Positions 8,825 through 17,033 are shown, numbered from the stretch's first letter. The stretch is 64,000 nucleotides of DNA from Stenotrophomonas_A sp035629025 (GCA_035629025.1 DASPIU010000047.1:34812-98811), one strand, 5' to 3'. Notes: generated by a model not told the origin, from the letters alone. Translations and numbers: made by a program.

Positions 8825-8842
8825 TCACTTCCCGATACAGAA
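8825..8842 (-). other. attB-like sequence at the mnmE 3' end
   Basis: The last 18 bases of mnmE read TTCTGTATCGGGAAGTGA on the minus strand. As I recall it, the integration site of SGI1-type islands in enteric mnmE/trmE is TTCTGTATCGGTAAGTAA, so 16 of 18 positions agree. The sequence is also simply the conserved codons for the FCIGK tail, so likeness alone does not prove use. No second copy is seen around the RhuM gene. Confidence 0.45.
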
Positions 8843-10162
8843 ACTCGAAAAGATCCGCCCCAGCAGATCATCCGCGGTCATGCGCCCGGTGATCTCACCC
8901 AGCGCATCGTGCGCCAGCCGCAGTTCTTCCGCGGCCAGTTCGAGCTGTTCGTGTCCAAGCTGCGCGGCAGCATCATCCAGATGCGCTGCCGCGCGCGCCA
9001 GCGCATCCACATGGCGACCGCGCGCGGAGAACTCGCCTTCCACCGACTCGCTGGCATCCAGGCCCGCGAGCTGAGCCAATCGCGCATGCAGCGCCGGCAG
9101 TCCTTCGCCGGTGACGGCCGACACCGCGATGGCATCGTCGTCCAGGACTTCCGGCGCGGCCAGCAGGTCGGACTTGTTGTGGATCCACAACCGCCGCGGG
9201 ACAGCTGCGAGATCCTCGCCGAGCGCGGCGCGACCGCTTTCGGGGTCGCGTGCGTCGATCACCACCAGGGCCAGGTCGGCGCGCTGCAGTTCGGCGCGCG
9301 CGCGGCGCATGCCTTCGCGTTCGATGGCATCGCCGCTCTCGCGCAGGCCGGCGGTGTCCACCAATGTCAATTCAAAGCCGTCGAGGCGAATGGTTTCGCG
9401 CAGCGTGTCACGCGTGGTGCCCGCCACGTCCGTCACGATCGCGCGTTCACTACCGGCCAAGGCGTTGAGCAGCGAACTCTTGCCGGCATTCGGCGGGCCG
9501 ACCAGCACCGCGTGCAAGCCATCGCGCAAACGGCGGCCGCGTTCGGCATCGTTGCGCAAGGCCGAGAGCGCGGCGCGCACCTCGGTCAGACCGGCGCGAA
9601 CCTGTTCGCCGCCTAGCGTGTCGATGGGTTCGTCGGCAAAGTCGATCGCCGCCTCCACGTGGATGCGCAGCCTGACCAATTGCTCACCCAGGGCTTCGAC
9701 GCGACGCGAAAACACCCCGTCCAATGAACGGCGCGCGGCGCGCGCGGCGCGTTCGTCACCAGCCGCGATCAGATCGGCGATGGCTTCGGCCTGGGCCAGG
9801 TCGAATTTTCCATTGAGGAACGCGCGCTCGCTGAACTCGCCGGGCCGCGCCTGACGCGCGCCCAGCGCCAGACAGCGCGCAAGCAGCTGCCGCAGAACCA
9901 CCGGGCTGCCGTGGCCTTGCAGTTCGAGCACATCTTCACCGGTGAAGCTGTTCGGCCCGGGAAACCACAGGGCCAGGCCATCGTCGATGACCTGCTGTTG
10001 GCCATCGCGGAAACGCGCGTAATGCGCATGCCGCGGCCGCAACGCGGGCACCCCGAGGCCCTTGGCAATCGCGCCGGCCTGCGGGCCGGACACACGCAGC
10101 ACACCGACGCCGCCGGCCCCGGCAGCCGTTGCGATGGCAACGATGGTGTCGTGCTGGGTCAT
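8825..10162 (-). CDS. mnmE: tRNA modification GTPase MnmE (TrmE)
   Basis: A 445-residue GTPase that, with MnmG, installs the (carboxymethyl)aminomethyl group on wobble U34 of certain tRNAs. N-terminal formyl-THF-binding domain: DTIVAIATAAGAGGVGVLRVSG. The inserted G domain has G1 GPPNAGKSSLLNAL, G2 AGTTRDTL, G3 VDTAGLRE and G4 NKSD. The C-terminus ends FCIGK, with the family's invariant Cys. The ATG at 10162 starts directly at MTQHDTIVAIAT; a longer frame adds unrelated residues. It follows yidC in the usual order. mnmG is not in the window. Confidence 0.95.
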   Translation of the reverse strand: MTQHDTIVAIATAAGAGGVGVLRVSGPQAGAIAKGLGVPALRPRHAHYARFRDGQQQVIDDGLALWFPGPNSFTGEDVLELQGHGSPVVLRQLLARCLALGARQARPGEFSERAFLNGKFDLAQAEAIADLIAAGDERAARAARRSLDGVFSRRVEALGEQLVRLRIHVEAAIDFADEPIDTLGGEQVRAGLTEVRAALSALRNDAERGRRLRDGLHAVLVGPPNAGKSSLLNALAGSERAIVTDVAGTTRDTLRETIRLDGFELTLVDTAGLRESGDAIEREGMRRARAELQRADLALVVIDARDPESGRAALGEDLAAVPRRLWIHNKSDLLAAPEVLDDDAIAVSAVTGEGLPALHARLAQLAGLDASESVEGEFSARGRHVDALARAAAHLDDAAAQLGHEQLELAAEELRLAHDALGEITGRMTADDLLGRIFSSFCIGK

Positions 10163-10202
10163 GGATGGCTCGCGCGCGGTGCGCCAGTGTAAGCCCGGAT
10201 GC

Positions 10203-10231
10203 GACAAGGCCCGCCAGTGGCGGGCCTTGTC
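10203..10231 (-). terminator. Inverted repeat between yidC and mnmE
   Basis: Near-perfect stem GACAAGGCCCGCC / GGCGGGCCTTGTC around a short AGT loop, 16 bases past the yidC stop. It lacks a U-tract on the minus strand, so it may be an mRNA-stabilising or attenuating hairpin rather than a full terminator. Confidence 0.5.
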
Positions 10232-10246
10232 GGAGGAAACGTGCGG

Positions 10247-11965
10247 TCAGTTGTCCTGCACGTTCTTCTGGATGATCTTGGCCGGCGATTCGCCGTGCTG
10301 CTTGATCATCCACCACTGGATCAGCAGGCCCAGGCCACCGTTGACCACCCAGTACAGCACCAGGCCGGCCGGCATGAAGGCCATCATGACGCCGAACACC
10401 AGCGGCATGAACTGCATCATCTTGGCCTGCATCGGGTCCATGCCCGGGGTCGGCGTCAGCTTCTGCGTGAACCACATGATCACCATGTTGAGCAGCGGCA
10501 GGATGAAGTACGGATCGCGCGCGGTGAGGTCCTGGATCCAACCCAGCCACGGCGCCTGGCGCAACTCCACCGACTCGACCAACACCCAGTACAGGGCGAA
10601 GAAGATCGGCATCTGGATCAGCAGCGGCAGGCAGCCGCCCATCGGGTTGATCTTCTCTTTCTTGTACAGCTCCATCATTGCCTGCTGGAACTTCTGGCGG
10701 TCATCGCCATAGCGTTCCTTGAGCTGCTGCAAACGCGGCTGGAACTTGCGCATCTTCGCGCCGGACTTGTACTGCGCCGCCGACAGCGGATACAGCGCCA
10801 GTCGCAGCAGCACCACCAGGCCGATGATCGACCAGCCCCAGTTGCCGAGCAGGTTGTGCAGGTGGCTCAGCACCCAGAACAGGCCCTGGCCGATGATGGC
10901 CATCAGCGAGAAGCGGCTGTAGTCGACCACTCGATCCAGGCCGGGCACGTGTTCCTTGTTGATCTGCGCGACCAGCTTCGGGCCCACCCACAGGCGCGCC
11001 TCGGTGCTGGCCTGCTGGCCCGGTGCCACGGTGAAGCCGGGGCCGCGCAGTTCGACCACGTCACGCGGGCCGTCCTGGGCCAGCACGTACAGCGAGGTCT
11101 GATCCTTCTGCGGAATCCAGCTGGTGAAGAAGTGGTGCTGCAGCAGCGAGATCCAGCCACCGGTGATGGGGCGGTTGAGACCGCCATCATCCATGTAGTC
11201 CTTGAACGCGCGGCGCTCGTAGCCTTCTTCGGTGCTGAACCAGGTGGCGCCGTTGAAGCTGAAGGAATCCGGGTTGGTCATGCCGCGGCTGAGGATGGTC
11301 GGCACGCGGCTGAGCTTGCGGTAGATGTAGCCGTTCCACGTGGTGGTGCCGGCGTTGACGACCTCATCGCGCACCTGCACGGCATAGCGGCCGCGCTCCA
11401 GGGTGAAGGTGCGGCGGATCGTGACGCCGTCCGGGCCGTTCCAGACGAACGGCACGACCAACTTGTCCTGGCCCTTCTGCAACGCGAATTCGGTGGCGTC
11501 GCCCTCAGGACGGAAGCCGCCGACGCCCGGCACCGGCGAGCCCTTGTCGCTGGCCCAGCCGCTGGTGGCGCTGTAGGGATGCGCCGGGTCTTCGGTGAGC
11601 AGCTTCACCGGCGGAGCGCCCGGCTGGCGGGTTTGCGGGAACTCGAGCAACTCGGCATCGAGCACGCTGCGACCGTCGAGCTTCAGGCGCAGCACGTCGG
11701 TGGTCAGAGTGACCACCGGGGCCGGCGTCGCCGCGACAGCGGCCGGCTGGCTCGGCTGCGTGGCTGGCGCGCCAGGCACGTTGGCTTGCGGAATGGCGGC
11801 AGCGGAGGTGCCGGGCGCGGCATCGGCGTCACGTGCTGGTGGCAGCGCCTGCGCAGCGGCGGTCTCCGGCGCGGGTGGCGCGGCCTTCTCGCGGCCCCAC
11901 TCCATCCACAACAGGGCGGCCACCATCAGCCAAGCAAGCAACAGGAATACGCGGGTCTGATTCAT
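10247..11965 (-). CDS. yidC: Membrane protein insertase YidC
   Basis: A 572-residue Oxa1/YidC-family insertase that places proteins into the inner membrane with or without SecYEG. The N-terminal anchor is MNQTRVFLLLAWLMVAALLWM, followed by an Ala/Pro-rich linker and the large periplasmic P1 beta domain (residues 75-345). The conserved C-terminal core includes NWGWSIIGLVVLLRLALYPL, PMGGCLPLLIQMPIFFALYW and FGVMMAFMPAGLVLYWVVN. Length fits the gammaproteobacterial long form. It starts 16 bases after the rnpA stop, leaving no room for yidD, which sits here in many bacteria. Confidence 0.95.
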   Translation of the reverse strand: MNQTRVFLLLAWLMVAALLWMEWGREKAAPPAPETAAAQALPPARDADAAPGTSAAAIPQANVPGAPATQPSQPAAVAATPAPVVTLTTDVLRLKLDGRSVLDAELLEFPQTRQPGAPPVKLLTEDPAHPYSATSGWASDKGSPVPGVGGFRPEGDATEFALQKGQDKLVVPFVWNGPDGVTIRRTFTLERGRYAVQVRDEVVNAGTTTWNGYIYRKLSRVPTILSRGMTNPDSFSFNGATWFSTEEGYERRAFKDYMDDGGLNRPITGGWISLLQHHFFTSWIPQKDQTSLYVLAQDGPRDVVELRGPGFTVAPGQQASTEARLWVGPKLVAQINKEHVPGLDRVVDYSRFSLMAIIGQGLFWVLSHLHNLLGNWGWSIIGLVVLLRLALYPLSAAQYKSGAKMRKFQPRLQQLKERYGDDRQKFQQAMMELYKKEKINPMGGCLPLLIQMPIFFALYWVLVESVELRQAPWLGWIQDLTARDPYFILPLLNMVIMWFTQKLTPTPGMDPMQAKMMQFMPLVFGVMMAFMPAGLVLYWVVNGGLGLLIQWWMIKQHGESPAKIIQKNVQDN

Positions 11966-11981
11966 CAGGCAGCAACTCGGC

Positions 11982-12428
11982 TCAGTCGGAACGAGGTTCC
12001 GGCTCGATCAATGGAGGGGATGAAGCGTGGGCTCCCGGGGGCGGCGGCATTGTGACGCCGGCGGCAGGCACGGGCAATGCGCCAGCGCGGCGGAGCACGC
12101 GCAGGAAGGCTTCACGGATTTGCGGACCGCTGGCGGTGGCAGCGGCAGCGCGGGCGACCACCACGCAGTCCCCGCCGGCCAGTTCCGGCAGCAGGTGGCG
12201 AAAGGTGTCACGCAGTACGCGTTTGATGCGGTTGCGCCCGACCGCGCGCTTGTCCACCTTGCGCGAGACCGCCATGCCCAGTCGGGCCGGGCCATCGTGG
12301 GGACGCCAGTGCAGGCTCAGCAACGGGTCGGAGCAACGGCGGCTGTTGTCGAAGACGACCGCATATTCCGCGCGCGAACGAACCCGCGCAGAGCGAGGGA
12401 ATCGCCTGCGCGGGTTGGAATCGGTCAC
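11982..12428 (-). CDS. rnpA: Ribonuclease P protein component
   Basis: The 148-residue basic protein subunit of RNase P, which assists the catalytic RNA in maturing tRNA 5' ends. The RNR motif is clear (AVGRNRIKRVLRDTFRHLLPELAGGDCVVVAR), preceded by FPRSARVRSRAEYAVVF. I place the start at GTG 12428 (product MTDSNPRRRFP) because family homology begins there; a TTG at 12470 would add 14 Ala/Pro residues with no better ribosome site. The C-terminal tail of about 35 residues is Pro/Ala-rich and looks unstructured. Confidence 0.9.
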   Translation of the reverse strand: MTDSNPRRRFPRSARVRSRAEYAVVFDNSRRCSDPLLSLHWRPHDGPARLGMAVSRKVDKRAVGRNRIKRVLRDTFRHLLPELAGGDCVVVARAAAATASGPQIREAFLRVLRRAGALPVPAAGVTMPPPPGAHASSPPLIEPEPRSD

Positions 12429-12466
12429 GATCGGGACTGCCGGGGCCGCGCGGGGCGGCGCGGCAA

Positions 12467-12607
12467 TCAAGCGCTAAGGCGCTTGCGGCCCTTGGCGCGG
12501 CGACGGGCCAGCACCTTGCGGCCATCGGCCGTCTTCATGCGGGCACGGAAACCGTGGTCGCGCTTGCGCTTGAGGTTGCTGGGCTGATAGGTGCGCTTGG
12601 TGGCCAT
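12467..12607 (-). CDS. rpmH: Ribosomal protein bL34
   Basis: A 46-residue large-subunit protein: MATKRTYQPSNLKRKRDHGF at the start and RRRAKGRKRLSA at the end, highly basic as always for L34. It heads the rpmH-rnpA-yidC cluster. A sigma70-like promoter is visible about 40 bases upstream. The last codons form a small hairpin (CAAGCG / CGCTTG, 12469-12484), possibly modulating readthrough into rnpA. Confidence 0.97.
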   Translation of the reverse strand: MATKRTYQPSNLKRKRDHGFRARMKTADGRKVLARRRAKGRKRLSA

Positions 12608-12645
12608 TGTGGGCCTCGTTAGGTAAGGGGTACGAAGAACCGGAA

Positions 12646-12675
12646 ATTCTAGGGGTCAGACCCTTGCCCGGTCAA
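12646..12675 (-). promoter_or_regulatory. Probable rpmH promoter
   Basis: On the minus strand TTGACC (12675-12670) and TAGAAT (12651-12646) are separated by 18 bases, a good sigma70 arrangement. Transcription would begin near 12640, about 33 bases before the rpmH ATG. Confidence 0.65.
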
Positions 12676-12704
12676 GCGTTCGCGACTTTCCGACCCGACG
12701 CGCC

Positions 12705-12725
12705 TGTGGACGTCCCTGTGAATAA
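12705..12725 (-). promoter_or_regulatory. DnaA-box-like sites upstream of dnaA
   Basis: TGTGAATAA at 12717-12725 is the reverse complement of TTATTCACA, one mismatch from the DnaA box TTATCCACA. A weaker TGTGGACGT lies at 12705-12713. They sit about 115 bases before dnaA and may serve DnaA autoregulation or origin function. AT-rich AATAAATATGGGAAAA follows. Confidence 0.55.
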
Positions 12726-12836
12726 ATATGGGAAAAGTGGCCCCCCGATGGTAGTCTGGCCCATCCGCTTTCTGCCTCCCGTGCCGACGCACGGCGCTCG
12801 TCTGCGTCCACGGCGGCCCATGATGAATACACTTTG

Positions 12837-14171
12837 ATGGATGCTTGGCCCCGTTGCCTGGAACGCCTTGAGGCGGAATTTCCGCCCGAAGACGTCCATA
12901 CCTGGTTGAAACCCCTGCAGGCCGAAGAGCGCGGCGACAGCGTCGTGCTGTACGCGCCGAACGCCTTCATCGTCGAGCAGGTGCGCGAGCGCTACCTGGT
13001 CCGTATCCGTGAACTCCTTGGGCATTACGCCGGCAACGGCGAGGTGGCACTGGCCGTGGGCTCGCGACCGAAGGCGCCCGAGCCGGCGGCCCCGCTCGTC
13101 GCGCCGGCGCCCACCCTGGCGGCGACGCCGGTGGCCTCGGTGCCATTTGCTGGCAACCTGGACACCCACTACACCTTCGACAACTTCGTCGAGGGCCGCA
13201 GCAACCAGCTGGGCCGGGCCGCGGCGCTGCAGGCCGCGCAGAAGCCCGGCGACCGCGCGCACAACCCGCTGCTGCTGTACGGCAGCACCGGCCTGGGCAA
13301 GACCCATCTGATGTTTGCCGCGGGCAATGCGATGCGCGCCGCCAATCCGAACGCCAAGGTGATGTACCTGCGCTCGGAGCAGTTCTTCAGCGCGATGATT
13401 CGCGCGCTGCAGGACAAGGCGATGGATCAGTTCAAGCGCCAGTTCCAGCAGATCGACGCGCTGCTGATTGACGACATCCAGTTCTTCGCCGGCAAGGACC
13501 GCACGCAGGAAGAGTTCTTCCATACCTTCAACGCGCTGTTCGATGGCCGCCAGCAGATCATCCTGACCTGCGACCGCTATCCGCGCGAGGTCGAAGGCCT
13601 GGAGCCGCGGCTGAAGTCACGCCTGGCCTGGGGCCTGTCGGTGGCGATCGACCCGCCGGATTTCGAGACCCGCGCGGCGATCGTGCTGGCCAAGGCGCGC
13701 GAGCGTGGGGCGGAAATTCCTGACGATGTGGCCTTCCTGATCGCCAAGAAGATGCGCTCCAACGTGCGCGACCTGGAAGGCGCGCTCAACACGCTGACCG
13801 CACGCGCCAACTTCACCGGCCGCGCCATCACCGTGGAGTTCGCCCAGGAAACCCTGCGCGACCTGCTGCGCGCGCAGCAGCAGGCTATCGGCATCCCCAA
13901 TATCCAGAAGACCGTGGCCGACTACTACGGGCTGCAGATGAAGGACCTGCTGTCCAAGCGCCGCACCCGTTCGCTGGCACGGCCGCGGCAGGTGGCAATG
14001 GCCCTGGCCAAGGAACTGACCGAACACAGCCTGCCGGAGATCGGCGACGCCTTTGCCGGGCGCGACCACACCACCGTGCTCCACGCCTGCCGGCAGATCC
14101 GCACGCTGATGGAAACCGACGGCAAGCTGCGCGAGGACTGGGACAAGCTGATCCGCAAGTTGAGCGAATAA
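12837..14171 (+). CDS. dnaA: Chromosomal replication initiator DnaA
   Basis: A 444-residue AAA+ initiator that binds DnaA boxes and melts oriC. Domain I: MDAWPRCLERLEAEFPPEDV; domain II: an Ala/Pro linker at about residues 80-110. The AAA+ core has YTFDNFVEGRSNQLGRAAA, Walker A GSTGLGKTHL, Walker B LLIDDIQFFAGK, and arginine-finger region RLAWGLSVAI. Domain IV carries the DnaA signature AGRDHTTVLHACRQI. ATG 12837 is chosen over the overlapping TTG 12834. No strong ribosome site precedes it. Confidence 0.98.
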   Translation: MDAWPRCLERLEAEFPPEDVHTWLKPLQAEERGDSVVLYAPNAFIVEQVRERYLVRIRELLGHYAGNGEVALAVGSRPKAPEPAAPLVAPAPTLAATPVASVPFAGNLDTHYTFDNFVEGRSNQLGRAAALQAAQKPGDRAHNPLLLYGSTGLGKTHLMFAAGNAMRAANPNAKVMYLRSEQFFSAMIRALQDKAMDQFKRQFQQIDALLIDDIQFFAGKDRTQEEFFHTFNALFDGRQQIILTCDRYPREVEGLEPRLKSRLAWGLSVAIDPPDFETRAAIVLAKARERGAEIPDDVAFLIAKKMRSNVRDLEGALNTLTARANFTGRAITVEFAQETLRDLLRAQQQAIGIPNIQKTVADYYGLQMKDLLSKRRTRSLARPRQVAMALAKELTEHSLPEIGDAFAGRDHTTVLHACRQIRTLMETDGKLREDWDKLIRKLSE

Positions 14172-14441
14172 GTAGCGCCTGGACGCACAGGCGGGAAAAT
14201 TCAGTGCATGATTTGCGCGCAAGCACGGTAGAAACTGTGGATAAATCAGGCGGCCAGATTCGCGCCAAAACTATCCACAGGTTTTACCACGGGATCGGGG
14301 GCGGTAATCCCAAGGGTTTCAGTGTCAGAAAAGCCTTACGAATCATCGATTTAAGGTGGTTTTCCGGCAAAACTGGCCCTACCATCACCACCAAGCTTTT
14401 GATTTATTCCACATCTTTAAAGCATAGGGGCACGGAACCAC
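14172..14441 (+). other. Probable oriC (dnaA-dnaN intergenic region)
   Basis: A 270-base spacer with a perfect DnaA box on the minus strand (TGTGGATAA, 14236-14244) and a one-mismatch box on the plus strand (CTATCCACA, 14271-14279), the two facing each other about 26 bases apart. Further right is an AT-richer segment (14336-14425, including AATCATCGATTTAAGG and TTTTGATTTATTCC) suitable for unwinding. TTATTCCACA at 14403-14412 is a box-like sequence with one extra base. The right part must also hold the dnaN promoter. Confidence 0.75.
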
Positions 14442-15542
14442 ATGCGTTTCACACTGCAGCGCGAAGCTTTCCTCAAGCCACTGGCCCAGGTGGTCAATGT
14501 GGTTGAACGCCGCCAGACGTTGCCCGTCCTGGCTAATTTCCTGGTGCAGGTGCAGAATGGCCAGTTGTCGCTGACCGGCACCGACCTCGAAGTGGAAATG
14601 ATCTCTCGCATCGCGGTGGAGGATGCGCAGGACGGCGAAACCACGATTCCGGCGCGCAAGCTGTTTGAAATCGTGCGCGCCCTGCCCGACGGCAGCCGCG
14701 TGACCGTGTCGCAGACCGGCGAAAAGGTCACCGTGCAGGCAGGCCGCAGCCGCTTCACCCTGGCGACGTTGCCGGCCAATGACTTCCCGTCCGTTGACGA
14801 GGTCGAAGCGACCGAGCGTGTCGTGGTGCCGGAAGCCAGTTTGAAGGAACTGATCGAGCGCACCGCATTTGCGATGGCGCAGCAGGATGTTCGCTATTAC
14901 CTCAACGGCCTGTTGTTCGACCTGCGCGATTCCACCCTGCGCTGCGTGGCAACCGACGGTCACCGCCTGGCCCTGTGCGAAACCCAGCTGGAAGGCAGCA
15001 GTGGCACGAAGCGTCAGATCATCGTGCCACGCAAGGGCGTGACTGAATTGCAGCGATTGCTGGAAGGCGGCGAGCGCGCGCTGGAACTCGAAGTCGGTCG
15101 CAGCCATGTGCGGGTCAAGCGTGACGATGTGACTTTCACTTCCAAGCTGATCGATGGCCGCTTTCCGGATTACGAAGCCGTCGTGCCGATCGGCGCCGAC
15201 CGCGAGGTCAAGGTGGATCGTGAATCACTGCGTGCCTCGCTGCAGCGTGCCGCCATCCTGTCCAACGAGAAGTACCGCGGCGTGCGCGTGGAAGTGTCGC
15301 CGGGCCAGCTGAAGATCAGCGCGCACAACCCCGAACAGGAAGAGGCGCAGGAAGAGGTGGAGGCTGACACCAAGGTGTCCGATCTCGCCATCGGCTTCAA
15401 TGTGAACTATCTGCTGGATGCCCTGTCGGCGCTGCGTGATGAGCACATCGTGATCCAGCTGCGTGACGCGAACTCTTCGGCACTGGTCCGCGAAGCGAGC
15501 AGCGAGAAGTCTCGCCACGTGGTGATGCCGCTCCGTCTCTGA
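14442..15542 (+). CDS. dnaN: DNA polymerase III beta subunit (sliding clamp)
   Basis: The 366-residue ring-forming clamp that tethers polymerase III and many repair proteins to DNA. It has three repeats of the clamp fold: residues 1-125 (MRFTLQREAFLKPLAQVVNV), 126-250 (ASLKELIERTAFAMAQQDVR, LNGLLFDL) and 251-366 (REVKVDRESLRASLQRAAIL, YRGVRVEV). It ends HVVMPLRL, matching the usual MPMRL-like tail. Length is standard. Its stop is followed within 30 bases by a parS-like site and a strong terminator, so recF is probably transcribed separately. Confidence 0.97.
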   Translation: MRFTLQREAFLKPLAQVVNVVERRQTLPVLANFLVQVQNGQLSLTGTDLEVEMISRIAVEDAQDGETTIPARKLFEIVRALPDGSRVTVSQTGEKVTVQAGRSRFTLATLPANDFPSVDEVEATERVVVPEASLKELIERTAFAMAQQDVRYYLNGLLFDLRDSTLRCVATDGHRLALCETQLEGSSGTKRQIIVPRKGVTELQRLLEGGERALELEVGRSHVRVKRDDVTFTSKLIDGRFPDYEAVVPIGADREVKVDRESLRASLQRAAILSNEKYRGVRVEVSPGQLKISAHNPEQEEAQEEVEADTKVSDLAIGFNVNYLLDALSALRDEHIVIQLRDANSSALVREASSEKSRHVVMPLRL

Positions 15543-15545
15543 TCG

Positions 15546-15561
15546 TGTTTCACGTGGAACC
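15546..15561. promoter_or_regulatory. parS-like centromere site 1
   Basis: TGTTTCACGTGGAACC differs by one base from the 14-base palindrome GTTCCACGTGGAAC within 15547-15560. ParB family proteins bind such sites near the origin for chromosome segregation. It lies between the dnaN stop and its terminator. Confidence 0.75.
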
Positions 15562-15563
15562 AG

Positions 15564-15597
15564 AAACGCCCGGCTCGCCCGGGCGTTTTGTTTTTTT
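15564..15597 (+). terminator. Rho-independent terminator after dnaN
   Basis: Stem AAACGCCCGG / CCGGGCGTTT (15564-15573 and 15579-15588) with loop CTCGC, followed by a long T tract (TTTTGTTTTTTTT). A textbook terminator 21 bases past the dnaN stop. Confidence 0.92.
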
Positions 15598-15896
15598 TCT
15601 TTGAACAATGCTTCTAGTGGATATAAATCAAAGGCTAGGTGGTGCTTGGTAGGGCGGATTTCGTTGGAAAACCCCTCAAGTCTTTGATCTAACAGAGAAA
15701 ATAGCCCTCGAAACCCGGTGCAGAACAGTCCCTGGTGCCTGGGGGCAGCGTGTGGACAAGTCCTGAGAAAGGCTGGGCACGTTGAGTTGCCCACAAGATG
15801 CCCTCATGTTTTGTGCCCACCTGCCCCACCTCGCTCCTTGGCTCTATGCTCGCGGGTCGCTCCCGAGGCTGATGCCTCTCACTCCTGCGCGGCCGA

Positions 15897-16985
15897 ATGC
15901 TGATCAATAGACTGACCCTCCATCGGTTTCGCCGCTTCGACCAGATCGAATGGCGGCCGGCGCCTGGCCTCAACTTTTTGGTGGGCGACAATGGCGCGGG
16001 CAAGACCAGCCTGCTCGAGGCCCTGCACCTGATGGCCTATGGCAGGAGTTTCCGCGGACGCGTGCGCGATGGGCTGGTCCGGCATGGCGCCGAGGATTTG
16101 GAAGTCTTTGTCGAGTGGCAGGAGGGCGTCGAAGCGGGCGGCCACCGGCGACGTGCCGGCCTTCGGCATAGCGGCCAAGCCTGGAAAGGGCGCTTGGACG
16201 GTGAGGATGTCCAGCAGCTCGGCAATCTCTGCGCGGCATTGGCAGTGGTGACGTTCGAGCCAGGCAGCCACGCCCTGATCAACGGGAGTGGCGAATCCCG
16301 TCGCCGTTTCATGGATTGGGCTCTGTTCCACGTGGAACCAGATTTTCTCGGCCTGTGGCGGCGTTACGCTCGCGCCTTGAAGCAGCGCAACGTACTGCTG
16401 AAGCAAGGCGGCGCCGCAGCGGTGTTGGATGCCTGGGACAGGGAGCTCAGTGAGTCCGGGGAAGTTCTGACTATCCGGCGTCGTGCCTATCTTGAGCGCC
16501 TGCAGGAAAAGGCGGTGCCGCTGGCGGCCGAGATTGCGCCTTCCTTGGGCATGACGGGCCTGACTTTCCAGCCTGGCTGGCGGCGGCACGAGCTGTCCCT
16601 GAGCGATGCCCTGCTCTTGGCGCGGGAGCGGGACCGGCAGTACGGCTACACCTCGGTCGGCCCGCATCGCGCGGACTGGTTGCCCGAGTTCTCTGGTTTG
16701 CCGAGTGCCCAGGCGTTGTCGCGGGGCCAGGCCAAGCTCACTGCGCTGGCCTGTCTGCTCGCGCAGGCCGAGGATTTCGCGGATCAGCGCGGCGAATGGC
16801 CGGTGATCGCGCTGGACGACCTGGCTTCCGAACTTGATCGCCAGCACCAGCAGCGCGTACTGGCTCGCCTTGTGGCCCATCACGCTCAGGTGCTGATCTC
16901 GGCCACTGAGGCGCCGCACCTGCCTGCGGTTGGCACGCCCGCCCTGTTCCACGTGGAACAAGGCGCCATTATCCGCCATGAATAG
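15897..16985 (+). CDS. recF: DNA replication and repair protein RecF
   Basis: A 362-residue SMC-like ATPase that loads RecA at gaps with RecO and RecR. Walker A is VGDNGAGKTSLLEAL near residue 29, the ABC signature region is LSRGQAKLTALACLLAQ near 275, and Walker B is WPVIALDDLASELD near 300. Length is standard. Two in-frame LFHVE segments (residues about 143-147 and 350-354) are dictated by parS palindromes embedded in the coding sequence, one of them close to the C-terminus. Confidence 0.95.
   Translation: MLINRLTLHRFRRFDQIEWRPAPGLNFLVGDNGAGKTSLLEALHLMAYGRSFRGRVRDGLVRHGAEDLEVFVEWQEGVEAGGHRRRAGLRHSGQAWKGRLDGEDVQQLGNLCAALAVVTFEPGSHALINGSGESRRRFMDWALFHVEPDFLGLWRRYARALKQRNVLLKQGGAAAVLDAWDRELSESGEVLTIRRRAYLERLQEKAVPLAAEIAPSLGMTGLTFQPGWRRHELSLSDALLLARERDRQYGYTSVGPHRADWLPEFSGLPSAQALSRGQAKLTALACLLAQAEDFADQRGEWPVIALDDLASELDRQHQQRVLARLVAHHAQVLISATEAPHLPAVGTPALFHVEQGAIIRHE
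16324..16339. promoter_or_regulatory. parS site 2, inside recF
   Basis: TGTTCCACGTGGAACC contains the perfect 14-base palindrome GTTCCACGTGGAAC at 16325-16338. It is read as LFHVEP by recF. Confidence 0.88.
16945..16960. promoter_or_regulatory. parS site 3, inside recF 3' end
   Basis: TGTTCCACGTGGAACA is a perfect 16-base palindrome, the best match in the window to the ParB site of Pseudomonas-like genomes. It encodes LFHVEQ eight residues before the RecF C-terminus. Confidence 0.92.
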
Positions 16986-17025
16986 GGGCATCCGCCCCGG
17001 ACAGCCGGGCTGAGCGGGCCCGACT

Positions 17026-17033
17026 GCTATAAT
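17026..17033 (+). promoter_or_regulatory. Extended -10 promoter for gyrB
   Basis: TGCTATAAT (17025-17033) matches an extended -10 (TGnTATAAT). No good -35 is seen, as expected for extended -10 promoters. Transcription would start near 17040, giving a leader of about 74 bases before the gyrB ATG. Confidence 0.6.

Larger units (their letters stand above)
15543..15896. other. dnaN-recF intergenic region
   Basis: A 354-base gap, unusually long for dnaN-recF, which are often adjacent. It contains the first parS-like site, the dnaN terminator, an AT-rich low-complexity stretch (15584-15710) and TGTGGACAA (15751-15759), one mismatch from the DnaA box on the minus strand. No credible gene was found. 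It may contribute to origin function and must hold the recF promoter. Confidence 0.5.
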
